A stretch of DNA of 64,000 bases from Rhodobacteraceae bacterium IMCC1909 (GTDB taxonomy: Bacteria > Pseudomonadota > Alphaproteobacteria > Rhodobacterales > Rhodobacteraceae), in the NCBI GenBank assembly GCA_030704425.1, contig JAPDHM010000001.1, forward strand, positions 1,054,001-1,118,000. Reading direction: 5' to 3'. Of the stretch, positions 1-7,021 are shown piece after piece (positions within the stretch are counted from its first letter, which is position 1; every line of letters starts with the position of its first letter). Below the pieces are notes generated by a model. That model saw only the letters and a list, made by a program, of their open reading frames with translations. It was not told the DNA's origin and searched no databases. Made by a program: the position numbers and the translations under genes.

Positions 1-1239
1 AAGGCGCGGGTGGGCGACCAATATGCCAAGCGTTTTGCGATCCATTTTCCCAATGAAGAGCGCGACGCTGGCCGGCCTGTCCGCACCCGCCCCGCACATG
101 CTTTGCAAACGACCCTTGGCGGCGTGTTTGGGCTGAACTACGGCTGGGAGCATGTGCAGTGGTTTGCCGATCACCCCGGCGCAAAGGACACAAATGGCTT
201 CACCCGCCAAAATTGGTTCGAGCCCGTGGGCCGCGAATGCCGTATGCTGCGCAATACGGCTGGGATCATAGATATTTCGAATTTCGCCAAATATCGCGTC
301 TGTGGCGGGCAGGCGGAGGAATGGCTCAACGCCGTCTTCGCCAATACCATGCCCAAGGCCGTGGGCCGCTCTTGCCTGACGCCTTTGATCGGTGTACGCG
401 GGGGGATTGCTGGGGATTTCACAGTGACGCGCTTGGCCGAAGATGAATTTATGATCATCGGCTCCGGCATGGCCGAACGCTATCATCAGCGGTTCTGGAA
501 GATGGTTCCGATGCCTGCAGGTGTGAGCTTTGAAAGCCTGACCGAAGCGCTTTGCGGCTTTAATGTTGCGGGGCCAAATTCCCGCGGATTGCTGCAGCGT
601 CTGACGAATACGTCGCTGGCTACTGAGGATTTCCCCTTCATGCGATCCAAACGTATTGAGCTGGCCGGCGTTGACTGCGTCGCGCTGCGGGTCTCTTTCA
701 CAGGGGATTTGGGCTGGGAACTGCATTGTAAAACAGAAGACCAGTTGCGTCTCTATGAGGCCCTGCTGGACTGTGCGAAAGACTTTGACGCAGGCCCTGT
801 CGGGGCCCGTGCATTAATGAGCCTTCGAGTGGAAAAAGGCTACGGCTCTTGGTCGCGGGAATATAGCCCGGAATATTGGCCGCAGGAGGTTGGTCTGGCG
901 GGCTTGATCAAGCTAGACAAGGATTTTCTGCATAAAGAGGCCTATCTGGCCATCAAAGATAAAGATCCGCGCGAGCGGCTTTGCATCGTTGAGATCCTGG
1001 CGCCAGATAATGCCGATGCCACGGGCGGTGAACCCATTTTCGACAAGGCTGGAGCGGGTGTTGGACGGGTGACATCTGGCACCTATGGCTATGGGGTTAA
1101 TAAGTCCTTGGCGCTGTGTTACCTGAAAAATGTGGCAGCGGATGATGAGCTGGATGTTATGATCTTGGGAAAACCGCATCATGCGATTGTTCTGCCTGAA
1201 GCCCCCTTTGATCCGAAGGGGAAGAAATTGCGGGCTTAG
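1..1239 (+). CDS. Dimethylglycine/sarcosine dehydrogenase-like protein, C-terminal part (5' truncated by window edge)
   Basis: The reading frame is open to the first base, and about 412 residues of the 3' part are present. The sequence matches the aminomethyltransferase (GcvT) fold that forms the second half of FAD-dependent dimethylglycine or sarcosine dehydrogenases. It has a folate-binding GcvT core at roughly residues 45-290 and a GcvT C-terminal barrel at about 310-400, with the motif GDLGWELH. Full-length relatives are about 800 residues with an N-terminal FAD oxidoreductase domain, which would lie upstream of the window. The GTG at base 10 is only the first in-frame start codon and is probably not the real start. 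Such enzymes oxidatively demethylate N-methylglycines and pass the one-carbon unit to tetrahydrofolate. The substrate cannot be decided from this half. The gene converges on the next one with two bases between their stop codons. Confidence 0.85.
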   Translation, partial: KARVGDQYAKRFAIHFPNEERDAGRPVRTRPAHALQTTLGGVFGLNYGWEHVQWFADHPGAKDTNGFTRQNWFEPVGRECRMLRNTAGIIDISNFAKYRVCGGQAEEWLNAVFANTMPKAVGRSCLTPLIGVRGGIAGDFTVTRLAEDEFMIIGSGMAERYHQRFWKMVPMPAGVSFESLTEALCGFNVAGPNSRGLLQRLTNTSLATEDFPFMRSKRIELAGVDCVALRVSFTGDLGWELHCKTEDQLRLYEALLDCAKDFDAGPVGARALMSLRVEKGYGSWSREYSPEYWPQEVGLAGLIKLDKDFLHKEAYLAIKDKDPRERLCIVEILAPDNADATGGEPIFDKAGAGVGRVTSGTYGYGVNKSLALCYLKNVAADDELDVMILGKPHHAIVLPEAPFDPKGKKLRA

Positions 1240-1241
1240 CT

Positions 1242-2000
1242 CTAGATTGAACCGCCTTCGACCAAAAAGTTTTGCGCCGAACAGGCCGCAGAATCGTCGG
1301 AGGCGAGAAAAAGCACCATTCGGGCGACATATACAGGATCGATGGGATCGGGCAGGCATTGGCGGTCGATTTGCTTGGCGAGGGCTTCGGGAGTGACCCA
1401 AAGCTGTTTTTGCCGCTCGGTCATAATCCAACCCGGCACCACTGTATTGACCCGAATGCGATGATCGCCCAGATCGCGCGCCATGGTGCGGGTCAGCCCA
1501 TGCACGGCCGCTTTGGCGGTGGTATAGGCCGGAAAGCCGCCACCGGCTTCCCACCAAGAATTTGATCCCATGTTGATAATCGAGCCACCGCCGGCCGCGA
1601 TCATCCCATCGGCTACAGCTTGAATGGCAAAGAACATATGGCGAAGATTGTTATTTTGCCGCTCATCCCAATACTCAGGCGTCACCTCGCGCCAATCATG
1701 TCGGTCATCGCGCGCAGCATTGTTGACCAAGATCTCCGCTGGCCCAAGGGTCTCAGCCAATTGGGCAAAGGTGGCTTTCAGCGCGGCTATATCGCGCAGA
1801 TCACAAGGTGCAAAGCCATGCGTGCCCTCCAGCTTGGCCAAAAGCGCCTCCGATCCAGCGATGTCCATGTCAACAAAACCAACATTGGCGCCCTGCTTGG
1901 CAAAGGCAGTGACTATCTCAGCACCGATGCCCGATGCGCCGCCTGTTACAAACACAGTTTTGCCGCACAGGCTGGGGTAATTGGCAAATTTTTCTCTCAT
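1242..2000 (-). CDS. SDR family oxidoreductase
   Basis: This is a classical short-chain dehydrogenase of 252 residues. The NAD(P)-binding motif TGGASGIG lies near residue 15, followed by NNAA near residue 87. The catalytic region contains SIINMGSNSW and YTTAK (Tyr-x-x-x-Lys), then the PG motif VVPGW. The start at 2000 (MREKFANY) gives the usual length. An in-frame ATG at 2036 has a modest AAGAAG upstream and is a possible alternative, and the frame stays open further to 2168, where it would run into the divergent MAPEG gene. The substrate is unknown. Sugar or polyol dehydrogenases and 3-oxoacyl reductases share this pattern. Confidence 0.85.
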   Translation of the reverse strand: MREKFANYPSLCGKTVFVTGGASGIGAEIVTAFAKQGANVGFVDMDIAGSEALLAKLEGTHGFAPCDLRDIAALKATFAQLAETLGPAEILVNNAARDDRHDWREVTPEYWDERQNNNLRHMFFAIQAVADGMIAAGGGSIINMGSNSWWEAGGGFPAYTTAKAAVHGLTRTMARDLGDHRIRVNTVVPGWIMTERQKQLWVTPEALAKQIDRQCLPDPIDPVYVARMVLFLASDDSAACSAQNFLVEGGSI

Positions 2001-2166
2001 TTGGGGATCTTTCGTGTCTTGGCCTGGGGTGAACATGTCTTCTTGCCGTCCGATATGCAATCCCTTCCCGCGGGCCAATCGTTCATTTTGCAGCCGGTCC
2101 AAAAAGCAGTTGCTCGACATCCTATAACAGGTTAGCCACAGGCAACTTACATGAGGAAATTTCGGC

Positions 2167-2553
2167 ATGATTACCGCATTCTACGGTGCTCTCTTGGGCC
2201 TGTTTTTCACCATTTTGACCCTTCGGGTTTTGGCGTTACGGGGTGTTACGTCTCTGAAATGGCTGGCTTTCAACAATTTTGGAGCGCAGGCGCTCGACCG
2301 TTCCGTGCGGGCGCATGGCAACTTTATTGAATATGTCCCAATGGTTTTGCTGATGATGTATTTTGCAGAGGCCGCAGAGCTCTCACCGCTGCGGCTTCAC
2401 ATCACAGGGACAACGCTTTTGCTGGGGCGTGTCATGCACGGGATTTGCTTTGGGTTTCTCGAGTTTAACATGCCGCTCCGGTTTGGCGGTATGGTGCTCA
2501 CGCTTTTGGCTTTGATCAATATTTCAGTGAGTCTGCTGATCGTGGCGCTCTAG
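2167..2553 (+). CDS. MAPEG family membrane protein
   Basis: A 128-residue protein with about four hydrophobic segments. It resembles the bacterial YecN-like branch of the MAPEG superfamily, which includes microsomal glutathione S-transferase relatives. The family-like signature is the pair RSVRAHGNFIEYVP and GRVMHGICFG, giving the conserved Arg-Ala-His-x-Asn and Gly-Arg elements. The start has a good ribosome binding site (GAGGAAA, about eight bases upstream). It is divergent from the SDR gene and convergent with the TetR gene. Function in bacteria is poorly defined; a glutathione-linked detoxification role is only an inference. Confidence 0.8.
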   Translation: MITAFYGALLGLFFTILTLRVLALRGVTSLKWLAFNNFGAQALDRSVRAHGNFIEYVPMVLLMMYFAEAAELSPLRLHITGTTLLLGRVMHGICFGFLEFNMPLRFGGMVLTLLALINISVSLLIVAL

Positions 2554-2562
2554 TGGGATCTA

Positions 2563-3180
2563 TCAATCTGGGGCAATAAGGCCCAAACCACGCAGATAAA
2601 TGCCCATGCCGCTTTCCAGCAGTTGTTCAGGTGGAAAGGGGCTGCGTCCACCCGGTGCGTCGCGGGCAAACAGCTCGACCACCCCATGGCTCAGCGCCCA
2701 GATATGGGCGGCAAACATCTGCGGTGGTGGGCGTTTCTCGGCTGGGATATTCTTACTCAGCTCCACTGCCGCAGCTTGCAAAACCTTTTGCGCCTCCATT
2801 GCGGCCTGGTTGAGCTCGGGGCTGCGCTGAAGCGGTAGACCACTTTCAAACATAGCGACGTAATGGCCGCGGTACGCGCGGGCAAAATCCAAATAAGCCC
2901 GGCCCGCCGCCTCAAAGGCACGAAACGCGTTGGGTTGCCCGCCATTATAGGCCGTTTCCATGCGCTCGGCAAAAATGCCAAAGCCTTGTAACGCCACCTC
3001 AGCAATCAGGTCCTCGCGGCCCTCGAAATGGCGATAGACGGCGGCGGGTGTGACCCCGACATTTTTGGCCGCCTCCGATAGGGTAAAGCCAGTTGGGCCC
3101 TTTGTTTCAATCAACAAAAGCGCAGCATCCACCAAAGCTTGACGCAGGTTGCCGTGATGATATCTGCGTTTTTGCATCAT
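2563..3180 (-). CDS. TetR/AcrR family transcriptional regulator
   Basis: A 205-residue repressor-type protein. The N-terminal TetR helix-turn-helix spans about residues 8-55 (YHHGNLRQALVDAAL, then GVTPAAVYRHFEGREDLI, the typical recognition helix). The C-terminal half has the pattern of the WHG-type TetR ligand-binding domain, including MFAAHIWALSHGVVEL. It ends nine bases from the convergent MAPEG gene. Its targets are unknown. No clear operator was identified. Confidence 0.88.
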   Translation of the reverse strand: MMQKRRYHHGNLRQALVDAALLLIETKGPTGFTLSEAAKNVGVTPAAVYRHFEGREDLIAEVALQGFGIFAERMETAYNGGQPNAFRAFEAAGRAYLDFARAYRGHYVAMFESGLPLQRSPELNQAAMEAQKVLQAAAVELSKNIPAEKRPPPQMFAAHIWALSHGVVELFARDAPGGRSPFPPEQLLESGMGIYLRGLGLIAPD

Positions 3181-3229
3181 TGATCCGATCCACCTTCGCC
3201 CAATTGGGCAGGGTTGCAGTACTCAAAGT

Positions 3230-4147
3230 CTAGCGGCCTATCGCATTGCGATCAAAGGGCGTTGTCTGGTAGATTTCATTGATCCAATTACCATACAGAA
3301 GATGCGCATGCGAGCGCCAGCGGTTCAGGGGCGTTTGGCTTGGATCATCGCCTGGATAATAATGACCTGGAATGTTGATTGAGGTGCCATTGGCGATGTC
3401 GCGATCATATTCCTGTTTCAGCGTATTGCTATCATATTCAAAATGATTGAACAGATAGAGCGCATGATGGGCGGGATCCTCGACCAAACAAGGACCGGTC
3501 TCGCTCGACCCAAGCAGGGTTTTGAGACCCGACACAACGGCAATTTCATCCTGCTTCATCTCTGTCCAGCGGCTGACGGGCACCACGAAATCATCCGAAA
3601 ACCCACGCAAATAAGGCGAGGAGGGATCTAGGTTTTGATGTCGAAAACAGCCAAAAGCCTTTTGCGGCAAATCATGTTTTTTCACCCCATGCAGGTGATT
3701 GATCATCGCCATGCCGCCCCAGCAGACCCCCAAGGTGGCATGCACATGGCTTTGCGTCCATTTCATCACCTCCACCATTTCGGGCCAATAGGTGACGTCT
3801 TGGAAATCCAAATGCTCAATCGGCGCACCGGTGATGATCAACCCATCAAATTTTTCATCCCGAACCGCGCTGAAGGGTTTATAAAATTGCTCCATATGAT
3901 CGGAGGAGGTGTTTTTTGTTTGGTGGCTCGTCATCCGCAAGAGGGTGAGTTCAATCTGCAACGGGGTGGCCCCGATGAGGCGGGCAAATTGATTTTCCGT
4001 CTGAATTTTGAGCGGCATGAGGTTGAGCAATGCGATGCGGAGCGGACGGATGTCTTGGCGGTCCGCCTGGCTGGGGTCCATGACCATCACGCCTTCGGCG
4101 CTCAGAACAGCGTGGGCGGGCAGATTTGCGGGAATCTTAATTGGCAT
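3230..4147 (-). CDS. metAA: Homoserine O-acetyltransferase (MetA type)
   Basis: A 305-residue MetA-family enzyme that acylates homoserine in methionine biosynthesis. Counting from the start codon, the catalytic residues fall at the E. coli MetA positions: Cys142 (GVCWGG), His235 and Glu237 (NHFEYDS). Residue 111 is Glu (APIEHLDF). In this family Glu111 is associated with acetyl-CoA and Gly111 with succinyl-CoA, so acetylation is predicted. The gene begins five bases after the stop of the upstream ATPase gene, so the two are probably cotranscribed. No SAM-II-like riboswitch was seen in front of it. Confidence 0.93.
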   Translation of the reverse strand: MPIKIPANLPAHAVLSAEGVMVMDPSQADRQDIRPLRIALLNLMPLKIQTENQFARLIGATPLQIELTLLRMTSHQTKNTSSDHMEQFYKPFSAVRDEKFDGLIITGAPIEHLDFQDVTYWPEMVEVMKWTQSHVHATLGVCWGGMAMINHLHGVKKHDLPQKAFGCFRHQNLDPSSPYLRGFSDDFVVPVSRWTEMKQDEIAVVSGLKTLLGSSETGPCLVEDPAHHALYLFNHFEYDSNTLKQEYDRDIANGTSINIPGHYYPGDDPSQTPLNRWRSHAHLLYGNWINEIYQTTPFDRNAIGR

Positions 4148-4152
4148 AAAGT

Positions 4153-5043
4153 TCAGTCCTCGCCGCCATTGGATTGCGATTCTGCGGCGTGGTGGTTTAG
4201 GGTCTCGGCCACCAGAGCTTCGAAATCCTGCGGCGACTTTAAATTTTGCACATCATTGGCTTGAAGCGTAATGCCCCATTTGGCCATTTGCACATACCGT
4301 GGCTGGCGGTGTGCCATGGCGCGCGCATAGGTCCAGCGGATGAAATCATCGGGGTCCACCTTATCGGGCTGAACGCCTGTTTCACACTGATAGTCCGACC
4401 AACATATCATGAGAAATTCCGGCTGATAGCACATCGGTTTTGGCGCCAAATCAAAGCGCCGCACCAATTCAGCCGTGTGATCCTTGCTGCCGGCAATCCA
4501 GATCATCAGCAGGTTTTCCGATAGGGCGGTTAAAATCGGATCTGCCGCATCCCAAGGATCGACAACTTCACAAATAGATCCGCCACTGTCGCAGATAAAG
4601 TTGTCATAACCATAAAGATCACTGGCCCGCTCAATGAAGTGAGGCGTATCCAAAAGCGCGGCGCGTTCGGCAGCGTGATGTTGCGCTTGGCGGTTGCAAT
4701 AATCATCAAATGGAATGCCGCCCTTCGACACATCGCCCGGTTTTCCCAAATATGTGGACAGCGGCGCAAGGTTCTCAAAGGTAATATTCGAGGACATAGA
4801 AATAGAATCTGACCGCAATAACTCAGCCAAAAAAGGCACAGCCATAGCGGCTTTCCTAAAATTATCTACAATGTGCTCGCCCATGTAGCGCGTGCCAATG
4901 CGATAATCTATGGAGTAATGAAACCAATTCCCCCGATGGCGCAGCATGGAAGATATGTAAGTTTTTCCGAGGCCTGACATGGCAAACAGAAGGGCTTTTT
5001 TCTGTTTGGCTTCGGTCCATTTTGCGCCGTCTTCATAGATCAT
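4153..5043 (-). CDS. P-loop ATPase of unknown function upstream of metA
   Basis: A 296-residue protein with an N-terminal P-loop at residues 21-28 (AMSGLGKT) that fits the Walker A pattern. The segment [13 protein letters not shown] near residue 150 could supply a Walker B-like acidic residue. There are no membrane segments or signal peptide. I recognise it only as a conserved ATPase seen in Rhodobacterales and cannot assign a substrate. It is the first gene of a probable two-gene transcript with metA (five-base gap), so a link to methionine supply is possible. The start is the first ATG of the frame, followed by IYEDGAKW. Confidence 0.75.
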   Translation of the reverse strand: MIYEDGAKWTEAKQKKALLFAMSGLGKTYISSMLRHRGNWFHYSIDYRIGTRYMGEHIVDNFRKAAMAVPFLAELLRSDSISMSSNITFENLAPLSTYLGKPGDVSKGGIPFDDYCNRQAQHHAAERAALLDTPHFIERASDLYGYDNFICDSGGSICEVVDPWDAADPILTALSENLLMIWIAGSKDHTAELVRRFDLAPKPMCYQPEFLMICWSDYQCETGVQPDKVDPDDFIRWTYARAMAHRQPRYVQMAKWGITLQANDVQNLKSPQDFEALVAETLNHHAAESQSNGGED

Positions 5044-5107
5044 GGCTCTTATTCCCTAGCTTCTGCTCTGTCATAAGCCAATATGGTCGATTGGAAAAGA
5101 CCTTGCA

Positions 5108-5956
5108 CTAGGTTTGGCGCTTTAGATTTAGGTAATTGGCGAGTAAAATCAATACAGCTCCAAGAACCAGATAAAGATCCAAGCTCTCACCATAGAAAAC
5201 AACGCCAATAACCGCAACTAATGGCAGTCGGGCAAAGTCTACGGGCATTACCAGGCTGGCGGGCGCTAAAGAGAGAGATTTAGTCATGCAAAAATGTGCG
5301 GCCAGCCCAGCGGCGCCAATCAGTATGAGCCAAGGAGCCGTGACAACAGAGGGCAGGGCGATGTCCCCATCATAGCCGGCGCAAAGCAACCCAAAGAAAA
5401 TTTGTAGCCCCGTGAGAAAGAATAATATTTTGGTCAATGAGTTTTGCACCGTCAGTTTACGGGTCAAAATTGCCGCGCCTGCAAATCCAATGGCCGCACA
5501 AGCCGCGGCCAAAATGCCGATGTTTACCGCACCAATTTCGGGTCGGGCTACGATCAATACGCCGATGAAGCCCAAGGCCGCAATCGCCAATTTGCGGAGG
5601 GTTAACCCTTCGCCTAAAAAGATTGGAGCCAAGAGTAACACCCAGATGGGTGAGGTGAACTCTAGCGCGAATAATTGTGCCAGTGGAATTAATGGCAGAG
5701 CGAAGAACCAAAGGTTTTGGCCGGTAAAGTGAAAGATGTTGCGCAGAAGGTGAAGGCGGAAATGTTTAAGGTCTATTTCCCCCAACGTGCCAACAGTTTT
5801 CGCCACGGCGACGACAATTAAAAAGCCCATAATGGAACGATAGAACATGATCTCGAACGTATCGAGTTGGCCGGATATTGCGCGACCAGCAATGGCCATT
5901 GATGTGAACGAAAAAATAGCACCAATCATCCAAAGCGCGGCACGGCGGTTGTTCAT
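5108..5956 (-). CDS. DMT superfamily transporter, EamA type
   Basis: A 282-residue integral membrane protein with about ten hydrophobic helices arranged as two EamA repeats (roughly residues 5-135 and 145-278). The first repeat carries EFTSPIWVLLLAPIFLGE and the second PLVAVIGVVFYGE, which are the typical repeat-end motifs. It is probably an inner-membrane exporter of a small metabolite; the substrate is not predictable. The gene stands alone between the ATPase-metA pair and the accessory region near guaA. Confidence 0.87.
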   Translation of the reverse strand: MNNRRAALWMIGAIFSFTSMAIAGRAISGQLDTFEIMFYRSIMGFLIVVAVAKTVGTLGEIDLKHFRLHLLRNIFHFTGQNLWFFALPLIPLAQLFALEFTSPIWVLLLAPIFLGEGLTLRKLAIAALGFIGVLIVARPEIGAVNIGILAAACAAIGFAGAAILTRKLTVQNSLTKILFFLTGLQIFFGLLCAGYDGDIALPSVVTAPWLILIGAAGLAAHFCMTKSLSLAPASLVMPVDFARLPLVAVIGVVFYGESLDLYLVLGAVLILLANYLNLKRQT

Positions 5957-6053
5957 TTTGCAAGCCTCTTACAGTCTGGGCCAACCCAATGATATAATTT
6001 TGCCCTACGCAAGCCACAAAACGAAACATCATCGTTCTGTAGCTTCAAACAGC

Positions 6054-6080
6054 ATAGGGCGGAGAAAACCCCCGCCCTAT
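6054..6080 (-). terminator. Hairpin downstream of the H-NS-like pseudogene
   Basis: A perfect nine-base stem (ATAGGGCGG paired with CCGCCCTAT) with a nine-base loop. It starts ten bases beyond the stop of the H-NS-like frame on the minus strand. There is no strong run of T after it on either strand, so terminator function is likely but unproven. Confidence 0.45.
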
Positions 6081-6089
6081 TAAAACACC

Positions 6090-6267
6090 TTAGGTTTTTG
6101 GCGTGCGATTGCGGCCCTTGGCCACCACGCCTTGAAACATGCCGGCGGTGAAGCCAAATTCCTTACACAGTTGTTTGACCTTTTTGAGCGCTTCCGCGTT
6201 TCTTCGCTTCCTCCATCTGAGCTTCCAAATTGTCCATCTCAGATTTCAACTCACTATAAGTTTTCAT
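6090..6267 (-). pseudogene. H-NS-like nucleoid protein gene, frameshifted
   Basis: Reading from ATG at 6267 gives MKTYSELKSEMDNLEAQ, then MEEAKKR, before the frame drifts to an early stop. Skipping one G near base 6195 restores a continuous frame: EALKKVKQLCKEFGFTAGM, then FQGVVAKGRNRTPKT and a TAA at 6090-6092. The combined 58-residue product has the coiled-coil oligomerisation helix and the short basic tail (KGRNR) of small H-NS family proteins. One extra base therefore appears to have broken the gene, or there is a sequencing error. It sits directly downstream of a transposase remnant on the same strand. Confidence 0.6.
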
Positions 6268-6279
6268 AAAATACATTCC

Positions 6280-6430
6280 TTAAAATAAAGTGTAAACAGG
6301 GGGGCGCATTCTGAGCGCATGGTGGGGCCTGATGTGATTGTATTCCTTTAGCCATGTGTTGATCACAACTTTTGCCTGTTTGACACTATTGAACCATTCG
6401 GCATTATCAACGACTGATTTGTGATTGTGA
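6280..6430 (-). mobile_element. Transposase C-terminal remnant (IS3/IS481-like, DDE type)
   Basis: The minus-strand frame ending at TAA 6280-6282 reads NAEWFNSVKQAKVVINTW and then LKEYNHIRPHHALRMRPP. This is the characteristic C-terminus of IS3/IS481-type integrase-core transposases, with the YN..RPH.AL..RPP signature. Only about the last 50 residues can be recognised; upstream the sequence changes abruptly to AT-rich DNA at about 6430. No terminal inverted repeats were found, so this is a scar rather than an active element. Confidence 0.7.
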
Positions 6431-6437
6431 AAGTATT

Positions 6438-6475
6438 GTGTAAGTACCTAATACAATAAAATCAATTACTTACAC
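6438..6475. repeat. Inverted pair of TGTAAGTA iterons
   Basis: GTGTAAGTA at 6438-6446 and its exact inverse TACTTACAC at 6467-6475 form a nine-base inverted repeat separated by 20 bases. The same octamer recurs as direct repeats at 6547-6554 and 6558-6565. The cluster flanks the att-like repeat at 6488 and resembles arm-type recombinase or excisionase binding sites. Confidence 0.6.
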
Positions 6476-6483
6476 TCAAATAA

Positions 6484-6501
6484 CTACTCCCACTCAATAG
6501 T
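6484..6501 (-). repeat. Displaced copy of the guaA 3' end (att-like direct repeat)
   Basis: On the minus strand this reads ACT ATT GAG TGG GAG TAG, encoding Thr-Ile-Glu-Trp-Glu-stop. That is the same C-terminus as guaA itself at 7022-7039. The identical core TCCCACTCAAT (plus strand) is at 6488-6498 and again at 7026-7036. The 3' end of guaA is a known integration site for genomic islands, and such insertions leave a duplicate of the gene end at the far border. Confidence 0.65.
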
Positions 6502-6545
6502 TTTAAGCAATTAACCAATTATTAATAAATACTTTAATCTAGTGT

Positions 6546-6565
6546 TTGTAAGTACTTTGTAAGTA
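6546..6565. repeat. Direct TTGTAAGTA iterons
   Basis: TTGTAAGTA occurs at 6546-6554 and again at 6557-6565, with an 11-base period (one helical turn). This places two protein-binding half-sites on the same DNA face. It lies just inside the candidate island border at 6488-6498. Confidence 0.55.
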
Positions 6566-6613
6566 TTAGGAGCGTTGGAAGAATCAAACAATAGCACTGA
6601 ATTCTACACGTAG

Positions 6614-6841
6614 TTATGCATTCAAGTATCCAATTAGCAATGAGATGAAAGCACCAACATGTACAACCATAATTGCTTTATCTTTCCACATAAAACCTAC
6701 GGCAAACCATAAGAATATCCCTATAAAAAACATGTATATATTATAAGGGATTAAGTTCAATCCAGTCATACCATATCCAATAAGTTGGATTACTGTTGCT
6801 AACCATTTAACAACATCAATGAACTTGAATTTAGCCATCAT
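6614..6841 (-). CDS. Small integral membrane protein, DUF6552-like
   Basis: A 75-residue protein with a short charged N-terminus (MMAKFKFIDVVKW) and three hydrophobic stretches. It contains a conserved-looking core ATVIQLIGYG, IPYNIYMFFIG and FMWKDKAIM. I associate this pattern with the DUF6552 family of small membrane proteins found in marine bacteria, phages and island DNA; the function is unknown. AAGGACAC lies about ten bases upstream as a ribosome binding site. Either of two adjacent ATGs (6841 or 6838) may start it. It is the only gene between the two guaA-end repeats, and its DNA is far richer in A+T than the flanking genes, suggesting transfer. Confidence 0.65.
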   Translation of the reverse strand: MMAKFKFIDVVKWLATVIQLIGYGMTGLNLIPYNIYMFFIGIFLWFAVGFMWKDKAIMVVHVGAFISLLIGYLNA

Positions 6842-7021
6842 TTTATAAGTGTCCTTTACTCTTAAACTCAGCGCTAATCTATGAAACGCAATAGTTCCAC
6901 CACTTTGTATGAAAGTTTGTAAATCAATATTTTTTATTATTTAAAAACAATGATTTAATTTTTGATGATGGCATATCTCTTGAAATATTATATAATAATA
7001 TCAATGATTTAATGAATCCAT
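6842..7021. other. AT-rich intergenic segment next to guaA
   Basis: A very AT-rich stretch between the DUF6552-like gene and the guaA stop. No coding frame or clear hairpin was seen. It belongs to the candidate island inserted at the guaA end. Confidence 0.5.

Noticed and set aside
913-1557. 214-codon minus-strand frame across the DMGDH-like gene end
   Set aside because: Composition and sequence are those of a shadow frame of two real genes on both strands.
5044-5107. SAM-II riboswitch for metA
   Set aside because: Such elements precede metA in some alphaproteobacteria, but neither the short leader of the ATPase gene nor the five-base gap before metA can hold one.
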